64,000 nt of DNA from Eulemur rufifrons (Eukaryota > Chordata > Mammalia > Primates > Lemuridae): contig NC_091006.1 in the NCBI RefSeq assembly GCF_041146395.1, forward strand, positions 3,106,001 through 3,170,000, written 5' to 3'. Below, one piece after another: positions 21,001-30,100 of this stretch. Under the pieces are notes generated by a model, which worked only from the letters and a program-made list of their open reading frames with translations, had not been told where the DNA came from and searched no databases. Position numbers and translations under genes: made by a program. Numbering within the stretch: position 1 is the first letter of the stretch; each line of letters opens with the position of its first letter.

Positions 21001-23666
21001 ACTCTCACCAGGACCACTACGTGGATACCCCACAGTGGGATATCTTGGATATCAACTACCCCACACACCAGCCTCTTGGTCCACCCCACCTCGGGGAGGC
21101 TCCTGACGAGACACCCGGGGCAGACATTTGATTCCCACTGGCAGGACTTTCCCCACCACATCCTGTCCCATTAGTTCTTCCCATCACTGCAGACGCTGCC
21201 TTTGCTCAGGCTGGCATCATTCCAGCCTCCTTGCTGGGATCCCCTGCCCTCAGTCCGGACCCCTGGTCTGAGTTACACGTGCAAGTTGGTGGGAAGGACG
21301 GGTGGCCAAGGCTGTATTTAGGCAGCATTTTCTAGAACTGACTGCATTTTCATCAACAGTCTGTATCAGAATAGGAAGGGCACAGATGATGGGGATTGCA
21401 GGGGACTAAATCCCGACCCCCCCCCCCCCCCCCCGCAATGCCTCTCTGCCTGGCTCCACCACTGCCTCTCCCCCATCCCCCACCCACGGACCTCTCAGCT
21501 GTCAAAGGGGTCTTTCCTTCTCCGACATAAACCTTACATGTCTGGTCCTGCTTTACATACTTAGGTGGATTCCTGCCCTTCCCCAGTTGCTTAGCAGTTT
21601 GCATGACGCTGAACTGCCTGGTTCCCGCTCACACTGCTACACTGCAGTGGGCTGCCCAACAATCGCTCACAATCCACACCTTTGCCCTGCTGCTCCCTCC
21701 ACCTGAAGCACCCTTTCTGCCCTTCCTCCCCTTCTACGCCTGTAGGACACCCACCTTTCATTCAGTGAGCATCTGTTTTAGGTCAAACTGGCTCGGGTCA
21801 CAGATCAGGAAAGATTCAACATCAACACTTCTTACTTTCCTTGGACAAAGTGACTCCTTGGACTGGTATGACAACACAGCTGTAGCACAGTGATCGTTGC
21901 AAGGTCTCCATTTCAAAATAGATGCTTCTAATTGTAAAGTTGTGATTCATCTCACTTTGCACCCATGACACGATCATCTACCACCAGAGAAACTGCATCT
22001 AAAAAACTGCCAATCGTGTGTCCTGTCACGGCTCCTTGCCGTCCCCTCCCCCCTGGGACTCACAGATGTGGGCACCTCCCACGGGAAGACCTGTTCTGCA
22101 AAGCTTGAGACCACCACCCTCACAGGTGTGCTGCATCCCTCCTGCCTCTATCTCTGCCACTTTCTGCCACTTTTCCCCAGATGCCGCTATAGGTCCAGAA
22201 CTCCACCGGGACAGGGACAGGGACAGAGGGCAAACAACCCAGGGAAGAAATGAAGTCCCTGAAAGACCAGCAGCTTGCTGGAGGCCACACAGCAATTTTG
22301 TGGGGGTGGCAGTCAGGCCCTGGGGCCCTAGGACAGACATCCAGGGATTCTCAGGCCAGGCCTCCTACAACTCCATGGCCTGTGATCCTCTGTCCCAAAC
22401 GCCACACATAATTAGTAGTTATAATCCTGTAATTCCATGATGACATCTTTGAACTTAAATATACCTCAAAACTACTTTTTTTTTTTAATGCTAAAAGCAA
22501 CCAAACAAAAACGAACTTTTCCCACTCTGTCCCCACCTGTCTCCAGACTGCCCTCCTGCCCTGCCCACTGCTCCTCACCGGTGAGCAACAGCCCAAAGTG
22601 GTCGCCTGGGAGGAGGAAGACGCCAAGACTATTTAAGAACTGGATCGTTAGGCTTTGAACAATTAAGAATTGATTGTTCTGTGGGAAACAGTTTCACTTC
22701 CCTATTTACGACTGTGCACTGTGCCTTCGGTCATGTCTGTTATTAAAAAATCAACAACAATCTTTCAACCCACCCAGTGATCCCTGGCCAGGCGCCAAAG
22801 GCTATTTTTAGGCCGATGGGGACCTGGAGGAAGGCGAAGAAGGTGTCACCATGACTCCCAGGCTGAACGCGTCTTTGCAGCTCAGGCTATGCCGCCTGCG
22901 GGAATCCCAGCGCCCTCGCTCCGCGGGCTGGGGTCGCTTTTGAAGGACTCGGGCACCCGACTGTCACCTCCAGGGCGAGACGGCGGCGTGTGCCGGGGAG
23001 CGCCCGAACGTGCCGAGCGCCGGCTGGGCCGCACTGGCCGCCCGCCCCGCGCCGGTCCCGGACACCCGGATAAATCCGCTTTAGCACGAAGTGAGACGGG
23101 GCCAGACCGCGGCGCTCACGCCCTCCCGGGTCCCCCCCACCAGCAGCTCTCCCGCCCCCTAAAAAGTCTACGAGGCGGACCCTGGAAGCATTTTGGACGC
23201 AAAAAGAGAACGCCAACCAGCTGGGACGGTCTTCAGTCCCCACCCGCGCTCTACGGAGCACTCCGAGGGATCCGGCGCAGCCAGGACGAGTCCTCTCCCC
23301 GGGCACGTGCGACTGCCGGCGGGGGCCACCGCAGCTCCCCTCCAGACCCCCGCCCTCCGCCCCACCTGCGCCGGGCGGCCCCACGCGCCCGCACCCTCGG
23401 GCCCGGATGCCACCTGCTCCGGGGCCGGTGCGCCGCCGCCCTCCCCGCGCCCCCAGCCTCGGCCCGGCCGGCACCAGGCCGGTGCGCCCCCTCCCCCTTC
23501 GGCCTGGCCGACCCCGGCCGCGCGCTCCCGTAGCCCCCCACCCCGCCCGGCCGGAAAGGGGGCCCGTCGCCCGCGGCTGCCCGCCCGAGCCGCCCACCTT
23601 CCGAAAGTAGCCGTCGCCCTCCTTCTCCAGCGGCTGGGGGGCCGCGGGCAGCAGCGCGTCGGTCAT
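1..23666 (-). CDS. RHPN2: RHPN2 (rhophilin-2), 5' part of gene: exons 1-4, exon 4 cut by window edge
   Basis: Rhophilin-2 is a cytoplasmic scaffold that binds GTP-loaded Rho (RhoA/RhoB) through an N-terminal HR1 coiled coil. In the family this is followed by a BRO1 domain and a PDZ domain, with a role in actin organisation. Four exons read on the minus strand: 23598-23666, 11570-11685, 2582-2710 and 1-56. Joined, they give 370 nt (123 residues) without a stop. The protein begins [10 protein letters not shown] and runs through the HR1 segment ([20 protein letters not shown]) to [10 protein letters not shown], the start of the BRO1 region. The order and sequence match mammalian RHPN2. BRO1, PDZ and the C-terminus (about 560 residues) lie left of the window. 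The start is the first ATG inside a CpG island. Intron phases are 0, 2 and 2. RHPN1 is less likely because the N-terminus is RHPN2-like. Identification is from memory of the family, not from a search. Confidence 0.96.
1110..1245 (+). repeat. MIR-like SINE fragment (sense)
   Basis: The stretch follows the MIR core and 3' pattern: splice-like GTGATCTCACGCCTCCCTGAG, then CTCATCTGCA, then a degraded TAAATG-type 3' part near GAAATGAAGCACTTTGAACA. It is heavily diverged. Its 3' end abuts the first copy of the 32-bp exact repeat. Confidence 0.45.
1244..2328 (+). repeat. Dispersed 32-bp exact direct repeat (1244-1275 and 2297-2328)
   Basis: Bases 1244-1275 and 2297-2328 are identical over 32 nt (start AGAGCGGAGAACC, end GGGTGTCATGT) and in the same orientation. 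The flanks differ completely on both sides. On the minus strand both copies read [10 protein letters not shown], but this is a shared sequence and not evidence of an exon. I do not recognise the unit as part of a known repeat family. Confidence 0.9.
2582..2710 (-). CDS. RHPN2: RHPN2 exon 3 (HR1 coiled coil)
   Basis: This 129-nt exon is bounded by CAG at 2711-2713 and by GTAAGT at 2576-2581, both read on the minus strand. It is phase 2 at both ends. It supplies residues 62-105, beginning (K)[17 protein letters not shown] and ending GVYQSAE. This is the most conserved half of the HR1 Rho-binding helix pair. The alternative reading of 2578-2952 upstream of the acceptor is intronic. Confidence 0.96.
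3112..4278 (+). mobile_element. L1 LINE fragment (ORF2 part, sense), broken by an LTR-like insertion
   Basis: Bases 3112-3630 and 4149-4278 form two halves of one L1 ORF2-region fragment on the plus strand. The first half has the motif around AAAATCCTCAACAAATAGCA and ACTGAGTGGGATTTACCCCAGG. The second has AACTCAAAATGGGTCAGAGACC and GAAGAAAATACAGGAGAAAA. An internal deletion after about 3330 removes most of the reverse-transcriptase C-terminal region. Stop codons and frameshifts are frequent, so it is dead. An Alu follows directly at 4279. Confidence 0.85.
3631..4143 (+). mobile_element. LTR-like element nested in L1, flanked by 5-bp duplication ATATG
   Basis: The L1 sequence stops at ATATG (3626-3630) and resumes after a second ATATG (4144-4148). 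The intervening 513 bp is unrelated to L1 and resembles an old endogenous-retrovirus solo LTR (CCTAGGAGGACTC-type start, ACACATGTGACGTG, GGGTTTCTGCTGGGGGCTG). A five-base duplication fits retroviral integrase. A related copy lies at about 11,938-12,420. I cannot name the family by eye, and there are no internal viral genes. Confidence 0.7.
4279..4558 (-). repeat. Alu element (antisense)
   Basis: This is a full dimeric Alu in reverse complement (TGAGTCTTGCTCTGCC... to TGTGAGCCACCTTGCCCAGCC). It lacks the lemur-type linker insert, so it is an older AluJ-like copy. It sits at the 3' end of the L1 fragment. Confidence 0.92.
4785..5365 (+). mobile_element. Old LTR-like repeat, family not determined
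   Basis: This block has the composition of an interspersed mammalian LTR (motifs GGTTCCCACAAACACCTCC, TTACTGGTTTATTATAAAG, TAGAAGCTCTGTGCCAGGAA, then AAATATTTATTTTTTATAATACC). I recognise the layout as a dispersed ERV-type LTR but cannot assign a subfamily. It contains no viral gene. Boundaries are approximate. Confidence 0.55.
5581..5806 (+). repeat. 113-bp tandem duplication, two copies
   Basis: Copy 1 is 5581-5693 and copy 2 is 5694-5806, each 113 bp and starting ATCATACTCC. I count 5 mismatches (about 96% identity), at C/T near the start, G/A in GAC(G/A)CTGCGG, T/A in TACT(T/A)GCC and two near the end. The high identity implies a fairly recent local duplication inside the intron. Confidence 0.95.
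6141..6157 (+). repeat. Homopolymer tract of 17 C
   Basis: Seventeen consecutive C residues follow ACCA at 6137-6140. On the minus (RHPN2 transcript) strand this is a G17 run inside intron 2. It is prone to slippage in replication and sequencing, so its exact length is unreliable. Confidence 0.9.
7990..8070 (-). repeat. MIR-like SINE fragment (antisense)
   Basis: The segment contains GTCCAGAGAGGTTAAGTGACTTGCCC, the reverse complement of the MIR core. It is short and diverged. Confidence 0.55.
9135..9305 (+). repeat. Short or internally deleted Alu (sense)
   Basis: Starts GCCAGGGTGGTGGCTCAGGCCTGT and ends AGCGAGACCTTGTCTCTAAAAAAG, with an A-rich tail. It is about 170 bp, so it is a fossil monomer-like copy or a dimer that lost its middle. 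Confidence 0.85.
9836..10130 (+). repeat. Alu element (sense), AluJ-like
   Basis: Dimeric Alu beginning GGCCAGGTGCAGTGGCTC, with the linker ACAAAAACATTAAATAAAAG and an A-rich tail. It has no lemur-type linker insert, which indicates an old insertion. Confidence 0.92.
11570..11685 (-). CDS. RHPN2: RHPN2 exon 2 (start of HR1 domain)
   Basis: This 116-nt exon encodes residues 24-62, beginning [16 protein letters not shown] and ending AENLLK. The acceptor reads CTTAG (ending at 11686) and the donor GTAGGT (11564-11569). The exon ends in phase 2, completed by A at the start of exon 3 (AA|A = Lys). A second GT lies 4 nt downstream. Using it would place TAG in frame directly after Lys, so the upstream GT must be the productive one. 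Confidence 0.95.
11938..12420 (+). mobile_element. LTR-like element, same family as 3631-4143
   Basis: It shares with 3631-4143 the order of blocks: CTCATGGCTAAGATTTATCACAGC-type, GTCACACAGAGTG, GAGTTTTACTGGGGGCTGGTCA, GCACCTTCTACCGAGCATGT, CCAGAAGAAGAGCAGG and CCAGATGCCAGCAGGCAAGG. Orientation is the same. It is diverged and has no internal coding region. Confidence 0.6.
12607..12715 (-). repeat. Alu fragment (antisense)
   Basis: About 110 bp of antisense Alu monomer (TGAGACGGGGTCTCACTATG ... GCTGGGACTACAGGTGCAAC), truncated at both ends. Confidence 0.85.
12928..13870 (-). mobile_element. L1 LINE 3' end (antisense)
   Basis: On the plus strand this is the reverse complement of an old L1M-type 3' UTR and distal ORF2. 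Motifs include the T-rich start at 12,931, ATAAAATTCATATACC, GTTGTGCAACCATCACCACT, TCTGGCTTCTTTCACTTAGC, GGAGTGGCATTGCTGGATCA, CATTTCCCTGATGGTTAATG and TATTGGCCATTTGTATATCT. It is heavily mutated and cannot encode a product. Tail-first orientation means the LINE is on the minus strand, the same as RHPN2. Confidence 0.9.
16185..16545 (-). mobile_element. L1 LINE 3' UTR fragment (antisense)
   Basis: Second antisense L1M-like 3' fragment, with TTGAGGTATAATTTACATAT, GGTAACCATCACTCCAATCA, AGAATATTTCCATCACCTCT and a degraded TTTTGCTCAATATCACGTTC block. It is not contiguous with the L1 at 12,928-13,870. Confidence 0.82.
16841..16876 (+). repeat. 18-bp tandem duplication
   Basis: GCCTGCCTCCTCCCCGCC at 16841-16858 is repeated at 16859-16876 with one G-to-A change (CCCACC). 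It is a short pyrimidine-rich minisatellite of two units. Confidence 0.9.
17767..18050 (+). repeat. Alu element (sense)
   Basis: Dimeric Alu starting GCAGGGCGCGGTGGCTCACG and ending GACTCTGTCTCAAAGAAATC. It lacks the 40-50 bp lemur-type linker insert but has the GCTAGGCTGATGCC right-arm form. Confidence 0.93.
19545..19763 (+). repeat. 3'-truncated Alu (sense)
   Basis: Begins near CTCGCAGTGGCTCACGCC and runs through the linker to CGCTTGAGCCCACAGGAG. It then passes into unrelated sequence with no A tail, so the right arm is deleted or broken. Confidence 0.85.
20590..21790 (+). repeat. Pyrimidine-rich stretch, possible L2 LINE remnant
   Basis: C/T-rich sequence such as GCCCTTCTTCCCCTGCACCT, CCTGGGTCCTTTTACTCAAT and TGCTCCCTCCACCTGAAGCA loosely resembles the distal part of L2. 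Divergence is too high for certainty by eye. Open frames here are not credible genes. Confidence 0.3.
21417..21434 (+). repeat. Homopolymer tract of 18 C
   Basis: Eighteen consecutive C residues follow TCCCGA. It is G18 on the RHPN2-sense strand, in intron 1. Confidence 0.9.
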
Positions 23667-24300
23667 GCTGGCGGCGCGGGCGCGGGGCGGACTGAGGCGC
23701 GGCGGCCGCGGTCGGCTGGAGAGGGCGCCCGGCCAGCCCCGCCCCGCCCCCGGCCGCCCCCAGCCCCGCCCGAGGCCGAGCCCGGAGCCGCGGACCCCGC
23801 CCCCAGTCCCGCCCCGGCCCCGAGTCTGAGGCCGCGCAGCCTGGGCCCCCCCGCGGTGCCTCGCGGTCCGGAGACCCGGGCCCGGGCGCGTCGCCTAGGA
23901 TCCCGAGCTGGGCGGTGGCGCAGGGGACCGGACTGGGGTCTCAGGCTGGCGACCGGCACCCCTCTCCGGAGCCCTGGGAATAAACGCGGAGGGCACGGGA
24001 GAAGTCGCCGTCCCTCCCGGGAGGACCCCGGACGCCACGTCGAGGACGCAGCAGGAGCTCAGGGTCCTGGGCCAGGCGGTCAGAAAACCTTCCTGCGGGA
24101 GGGGACCCCGCAGCCGAGTCGGGGACACTGAGGGAGTGGTGGCTGCGCCACCGAGAGCCCTAGCTAGGCGACTCAGGTGGCAGCGCGGCGGTCTCCCCAC
24201 CAGCCCCCTCCCCGCTGCCGACGACAGGCGGATGCGCTGGGGGTCGGACGGCGCCGGGAGACCGGCCACCTACCGAGGGAACCCCGAGGCAAGGAGAGGT
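22870..24300 (-). promoter_or_regulatory. RHPN2: RHPN2 CpG island and promoter
   Basis: About 1.4 kb is very GC-rich and dense in CpG, unlike the flanks. It covers RHPN2 exon 1 and the sequence upstream. GC boxes cluster at about 23,736-23,775 (CCCCGCCCCGCCCCC and similar), 70-110 bp upstream of the RHPN2 start codon on the minus strand. There is no TATA box at a suitable distance, so initiation is probably dispersed. The transcription start site is not visible. Long open frames on both strands here are a by-product of the high GC content. Confidence 0.85.
23598..23666 (-). CDS. RHPN2: RHPN2 exon 1 coding part
   Basis: The ATG is CAT at 23664-23666 on the plus strand. It opens 23 codons ([18 protein letters not shown]..., ending YFRK) and stops exactly at a codon boundary before GTGGGC, so intron 1 is phase 0. 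Reading on past the donor keeps an open frame of 259 codons. That is CpG-island read-through, because exon 2 supplies the family-conserved continuation. Confidence 0.96.
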
Positions 24301-25503
24301 TGTGCCCGAGAGACTCTACGGATGTCCTTGCTCACGGTTCTTAACCACCGCTCCAAACCTCACTTTTCTCAACTGCCCGATTCCTCTTTCTAGGGTGGTG
24401 GAAGGTGTTGCAACAAGCGTGCAGTCAGAGCTCTCGGTTGGGGCCAGGGACGCGCTTAGTGTAGGAGCTAAAGGGGGACCTTTGGAGATGGGGTTGGCAC
24501 CGGTCTCCCACCCACCCCCAGCGGGCAGGTAGACTCCAGGTCGCACGCCTGGCGGGACTGAACGCGGGCCGGGAGCCCCCCAGCCCGGGGGCCCAGTCCT
24601 CTCTGCCGCCGGCCTGCAGTTACTGTCCCCCTCCCCCAACGAAGGGACACCTTGGCGCAGTAGCTGCTGCCTGTGGCGGCCGCGGTAGATGCCACAGGAA
24701 GAACGGAACAAAATCTGCTCACAAAGCAAACCCAGTGTTTCCGTATCTTGGGGGGGTGGGGAGTGAATTAGGGATTGGTTTAAAGTTTTAAACTAAACAG
24801 TGGCTAGTCATGGGCTTTCTGCAGTAAAAAAATAAAAATAAAAAAAAAATTTTTAAAAATGAACAGTGGCAACAGCCAAGTAAATGTCAAAAACAAAAAC
24901 AAAAACACCACGTCACTCTAAAGGCGTTTTGGGGAGAGGATTGTTTCTTTCTAAGACAGAACCTGCAGTCCTGTCCGGCTCAACCTGGGACAGGGTGTAT
25001 GGGAAATTCTGGCTAATGCAAAAACTTCCCTTCCCTCCTAGGTCAGAAGCAACTCTGAAGCTAATTTCAGCACACGTCTTTAATCCCCTGCCCTGGAAAT
25101 GTACCAGCCTGGAGCTAGGAGTCGAAAACAGCGGCTCCAGTTGCAGGGGGACCAGAGTGGTGGATCACTGTGTTGCATGGAGTGTTAATATTAGTGTAAT
25201 ACTAATAAATTTAGCAATAATAGAACCTCTACTCTGGAGTTTATAGATATCATGTTTCATGCTAAGGACCTTCCTGCAAATAGAATTAAATCTTCAGTTG
25301 ACAGGTGAGAATAGCCAGTCTTGGCCAGGGCACACTCCAGGTGAGGGGCTAAACTCACTCTCTGTCACCTTCAGATATTTGTCCTCTCCTGCCACCTGGA
25401 AGCTTGAATTGCCTTTACAATTTGTCACATTTACGTGTCACTTGTACTGCTGTTGACTTAATAGTCTTCTTTAAAATTACTTTATTTAAACAAATTTTAT
25501 TTT
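24300..25503. other. Intergenic, mostly unique
   Basis: Downstream of the CpG island the GC content falls towards 25,500. There is a short A/T simple stretch at 24,823-24,860 and a G-rich run near 24,750. Around 25,180-25,300 there is a possible MIR remnant (CATGCTAAGGACCTTCCTG). No exon-like feature is visible, and open frames such as 24,884-25,246 match no family I know. Confidence 0.6.
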
Positions 25504-26559
<1,056 letters not shown>

Positions 26560-26560
<1 letters not shown>

Positions 26561-27140
26561 ACTCACATTAAGGCAAATTAATAAAGGGAAGAGGTTTATT
26601 TACCATGCACACGGGGAGAATCACAGAGTGATTACCCAGTATCCCAGTGGGATGCAGATATTTTTATACCTGTTTTTTAGAGGGGCGGAAGAGATGAGGA
26701 GTATGGGTAACTCTGTTTAGGGGCAATAAATGGTTGCTAGGGAAGATGAATAGATACTTGGGAGAATGAATGGAGCAGGGAAGCCAGATTGACTTGTAAA
26801 TTAACCTGAAGGATATGTATTATGTTTTAAATGATTTGGGCCAAGTCTGGTTGCTTTCTAGATTTTCTTTCCTGAGATAACAAGGAAGGGAAGAGGAGTC
26901 CACTGTTCTTTTGATGGGTCCCTCTGGTTATGCAGATAGAGGGAAAGCCCCTTCCAAGCGCCCCTTACTCTCAAAGGGCCTGTAATGCAAAATACTCTTT
27001 ATACCGAGGAGTCCTATTTTGGGGTGAAATTTCCTGAGCTCCTGCATTGACAAAAAGAACGTTGGCTTCTCTGGGGGCAGTCTTACATCCAACCACCCCC
27101 TCTTGGGGAATCTGATGTAATTTGCCAAATTAAATGCAGA
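26560..27140 (+). mobile_element. Old LTR-like repeat
   Basis: The block (AAATTAATAAAGGGAAGAGG, TTTTTATACCTGTTTTTTAG, GCAATAAATGGTTGCTAGG, TTTTGGGGTGAAATTTCCTG) has the layout of an ancient ERV LTR and shares blocks with 31,560-32,120. Subfamily is not determined and there are no viral genes. Approximate ends. Confidence 0.5.
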
Positions 27141-27299
27141 AATCACAAGGTCATCCTTAAGTGAATAAAATTCATTGCAAAATATGGACCCAATTTTGTG
27201 ATTTTTATAAAAAAAAAATTCTTAGAAACTGAAGACATACAGTACCGGGGAGGAACACCAACTAGTAGAGAGGCCCACATCGAGCTCAGCATGCTCTGC

Positions 27300-27590
27300 A
27301 TAGCCTGGCCAGACCCTTTTACTCCTCAGGGCCTCAGTTTCCCCAGCTTTAAAATGTGACCTTATGCACAGCAGTCATTTGCTATGTACTTACTCTGTGC
27401 CAGGCGCTGTTCTAGGCACTTTGCATGCATTACGGCACTTGGTCTGCCCACAGCCCCATGAGGTGGGTACTTTATCACCCCATTTCACAGAGGAAGAAGT
27501 TGAGGCTCAGAGTTCACCAGACTGGCAAGTGGTAGAGTCAGGGCTGTCTGACACACACTGTGCTATACTACTCTGTTCCCTGTGATTTAG
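27300..27590. repeat. MIR SINE fragments
   Basis: A short sense MIR piece (CCTCAGTTTCCCCAGCTTTA, about 27,329-27,350) is followed by a longer antisense MIR (27,375-27,590). The latter contains TTACTCTGTGCCAGGCGCTG, CCCCATGAGGTGGGTACTTT and CATTTCACAGAGGAAGAAG. Confidence 0.75.
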
Positions 27591-27614
27591 AGGAAAAAGT
27601 ATTTTGACACGTAA

Positions 27615-27828
27615 AGAAGTGATTATGGGTTAAAAATGAATGGCAAACAACACCTAGTACTGGTGAGAACGTAGAGTAAGCAGAATCTCATATATTGTTT
27701 GTGGAACTATAAACTGGGATGACCACTTTGGAAAACGTTTGGCATTTTCTATTAATACCAAAGAATATTTGCATAATTTGTAATCAAAAAATGCTAACTC
27801 AAGGAAGATACTCAACAGAAATGAGTAC
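27615..27828 (+). mobile_element. L1 ORF2 3' fragment (sense)
   Basis: It carries the old L1 pattern CACCTAGTACTGGTGAGAACG, GTGGAACTATAAACTGGGAT, CCACTTTGGAAAACGTTTGG and CTCAACAGAAATGAGTACAT. It is truncated at both sides and interrupted at its 3' side by the following Alu. Confidence 0.8.
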
Positions 27829-27832
27829 ATCT

Positions 27833-28117
27833 GGCTGGGCTTGGTGACTCATGCCTATATATCCCAGCACTTTGGGAGGCTGAGGTGGGAGGATTGCTTG
27901 AGGCCAAGAGTTTCCGACCAGCCTGAGCAACATAGCAGACCCCATCTCTACAAAATTTTTTTTTTTAATTAGCCAGGCATGGTGGTGGCACCTGTAGTCC
28001 CAGCTACTCGGGAGGCTGAGGCAGGAGGATGGCTTTGAGCCCAGGGGTTTGAGGTTGCTGTGAGCTATGACACCACAGCACTCTAGCCTGGGTGACAGAG
28101 CAAGACTCTGTTTCAAA
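27833..28117 (+). repeat. Alu element (sense), older form
   Basis: Dimeric Alu starting GGCTGGGCTTGGTGACTCAT and ending GACTCTGTTTCAAAAAATAA. No lemur-type linker insert. Its tail continues into an A/T simple repeat (28,118-28,160). Confidence 0.93.
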
Positions 28118-28160
28118 AAATAAATTAATTAAAATAAATAATTAATAAATAAATAAATAA
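28118..28160 (+). repeat. AAAT-type microsatellite grown from an Alu tail
   Basis: Runs of AAATAA and ATTAAT follow the preceding Alu without a break and end at the target site of the next Alu. Confidence 0.85.
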
Positions 28161-28516
28161 CATATGGCCGGGCGAGGTGGCTCACGCCTGTAATCCTAGC
28201 ACTCTGGGAGGCCGAGGTGGGCGGATCGTTTGAACTCAGGAGTTCAAGACCAGCCTGAGCAAGAGCGAGACCCCATCTCTACTAAAAATAGAAAGAAATT
28301 ATATGGACAGCTAAAAATATATATAGAAAAAATTAGCCGGGCATGGTGGCGCATGCCTGTAGTCCCAGCTACTCGGGAGGCTGAGGCAGGAGGATCGCTT
28401 GAGTTCAGGAGTTTGAGGTTGCTGTGAGCTAGGCTGACACCACGGCACTCACTCTAGCCTGGGCAACAGAGTGAGACTCTGTCTCAAAATAAATAAATAA
28501 ATAAATAAATAACATA
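28155..28516 (+). repeat. Lemur-type Alu (sense) with 10-bp target-site duplication
   Basis: Starts GGCCGGGCGAGGTGGC at 28,166 and has the linker insert AGAAAGAAATTATATGGAC. The tail is (AAAT)n to about 28,506. AAATAACATA flanks it at 28155-28164 and 28507-28516, so it inserted into the simple-repeat tail of its neighbour. Confidence 0.93.
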
Positions 28517-28779
28517 ATAACCACAATTATGTATAACGTATCTCAACACATATCAGAATTTTAGGACTCTCATACAATTTTGGCACACTTTTCCAATGCT
28601 TTTTATGTCCCCCCCAAAAAAATTTGGCACACTTAATAAAATGTCCATATAAATATATCTGAAGAAGGTTAAATGTCATTTCTTATTTGACAATGCTTCC
28701 CATATAATTCAAAATATCAAATAAGCCCAATATGTCTCTCTTGGACTTCAAGGGGTTCCTTTTGGAAAAGAATGATTTT

Positions 28780-29145
28780 AGAAATTGAAATGTGGCCAGG
28801 TGTGGTGGCTCACACCTGTAATCCTGGCACTCTGGGAGGCCAAGGCGGAAGGATCGCTTGAGGTCAGGAGTTCGAGACCAGCCCCCTGAGCAAGAGTGAG
28901 ACCCTGTCTCTACTAAAAATAGAAAGAAATTATTCAGACAGCTAAAAATATATGTAGGAAAAAAAAAATTAGCCGGGCATGGTAGCACATGCCTGTAGTC
29001 CCAGCTACTCGGGAGGCTGAGGCAGGAGGATTGCTGGAGCCCAGGAGTGTGAGGTTGCTGTGAGCTAGGCTGACACCACGGCACTCACTCTAGCCTGGGC
29101 AACAGAGTGAGACTCTGTCTCAAAAAAAAAAGAAACTGAAATGTG
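28780..29145 (+). repeat. Lemur-type Alu (sense) with 15-bp target-site duplication
   Basis: Body is about 28,795-29,130. The duplication AGAAATTGAAATGTG (28780-28794) and AGAAACTGAAATGTG (29131-29145) differs at one base. The linker insert is present. Confidence 0.95.
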
Positions 29146-29190
29146 ATTTTGGGAAGGTTGTGAAATATCAAAGATTTAAAACACTTGATC

Positions 29191-29464
29191 AAAATAAGAT
29201 CACAGGAATGTGAGGGCGATCTGGCTGCCACAGCTGTTGTCCCATTGATGGCCAGGGTTGATTCAGCTGATCTGGCTGGCTAGGCCAGTGTCCCCTTCCT
29301 CCCTCAGCACTCCATGGGCGTCCCTCCTGAAGCTGCACGTGCTTAGTAGAAGAGGATGACCTTCCCCAGTAAAGGAGGACCACCATTCTACGTTCAAGGG
29401 TATATGAATATCTGAGCTCCCCTGCTAGGACCTCCAAAACAACCTCTGAAAATAAGATCACAGG
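29191..29464 (+). pseudogene. RN7SK pseudogene: 7SK RNA retropseudogene, 3'-truncated and tailless, with 16-bp duplication
   Basis: Bases 29205-29448 follow the 5' three-quarters of 7SK small nuclear RNA, the scaffold of the P-TEFb/HEXIM/LARP7 complex. Landmarks in order are GTGAGGGCGATCTGGCTGC, CCATTGATGGCCAGGGTTGA, GCTGATCTGGCTGGCTAGG, GTGTCCCCTTCCTCCCTCA, GAAGAGGATGACC and GCTCCCCTGCTAGGACCTCC. The match ends near nucleotide 245 of about 332, so the 3' hairpin and U-rich terminator are missing. AAAATAAGATCACAGG stands on both sides (29191-29206 and 29449-29464), with no poly(A) tail. There is no upstream PSE or TATA arrangement. It is therefore a dead L1-mediated copy, and there are many substitutions relative to the conserved RNA. 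Confidence 0.93.
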
Positions 29465-29721
29465 TCACTGTAAAGTACTAGTCATTCATTTAGCCAAAGT
29501 GATGTCAAAGATTACAAACAGCAAAAACCTTTACTCTTTAATAGAGAGGAGACTTAGTTTTCTCAACAATCAAAAGACCTAATAAAGGCAGCATGAGACA
29601 AATAGAATCTTTCACTTTTTTTCCCCTGCAGTTTACTCAAAAGGTGAACAAAATTCTTTAATTGTCTCTCATGATTATTACATGAAAATCTTGTTCAAAA
29701 GAGAAAAACAAATTCTACCTT
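29465..29721. other. Intergenic, A/T-rich, unclassified
   Basis: No recognisable gene or repeat is visible between the 7SK copy and the next Alu. Confidence 0.5.

Positions 29722-30100
<379 letters not shown>

Larger units (their letters stand above)
11686..23597 (-). other. RHPN2: RHPN2 intron 1
   Basis: This 11.9-kb first intron runs from the exon 1 donor (GTGGGC, 23592-23597) to the exon 2 acceptor. It contains an LTR-like copy, two antisense L1 3' fragments, several Alus, an 18-C tract and pyrimidine-rich sequence. Its first part (22,870-23,597) lies inside the CpG island. Stretches 14,050-16,180, 16,560-17,760, 18,060-19,540 and 19,770-22,870 look largely unique and show no convincing exon. 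Confidence 0.85.

Noticed and set aside
22887..23597. Extension of RHPN2 exon 1 frame as a 259-residue protein
   Set aside because: A good GTGGGC donor lies after codon 23, and exon 2 supplies the conserved continuation. The extension is intron read-through.
23193..24131. 312-codon plus-strand open frame across the RHPN2 CpG island
   Set aside because: Alanine, proline, arginine and glycine dominate. Open frames overlap on both strands and several phases, as expected in very GC-rich DNA. No recognised domain and no splice context.
29205..29448. Functional 7SK gene
   Set aside because: The 3' quarter including the terminator is missing, many conserved bases differ, and no upstream PSE/TATA is present.
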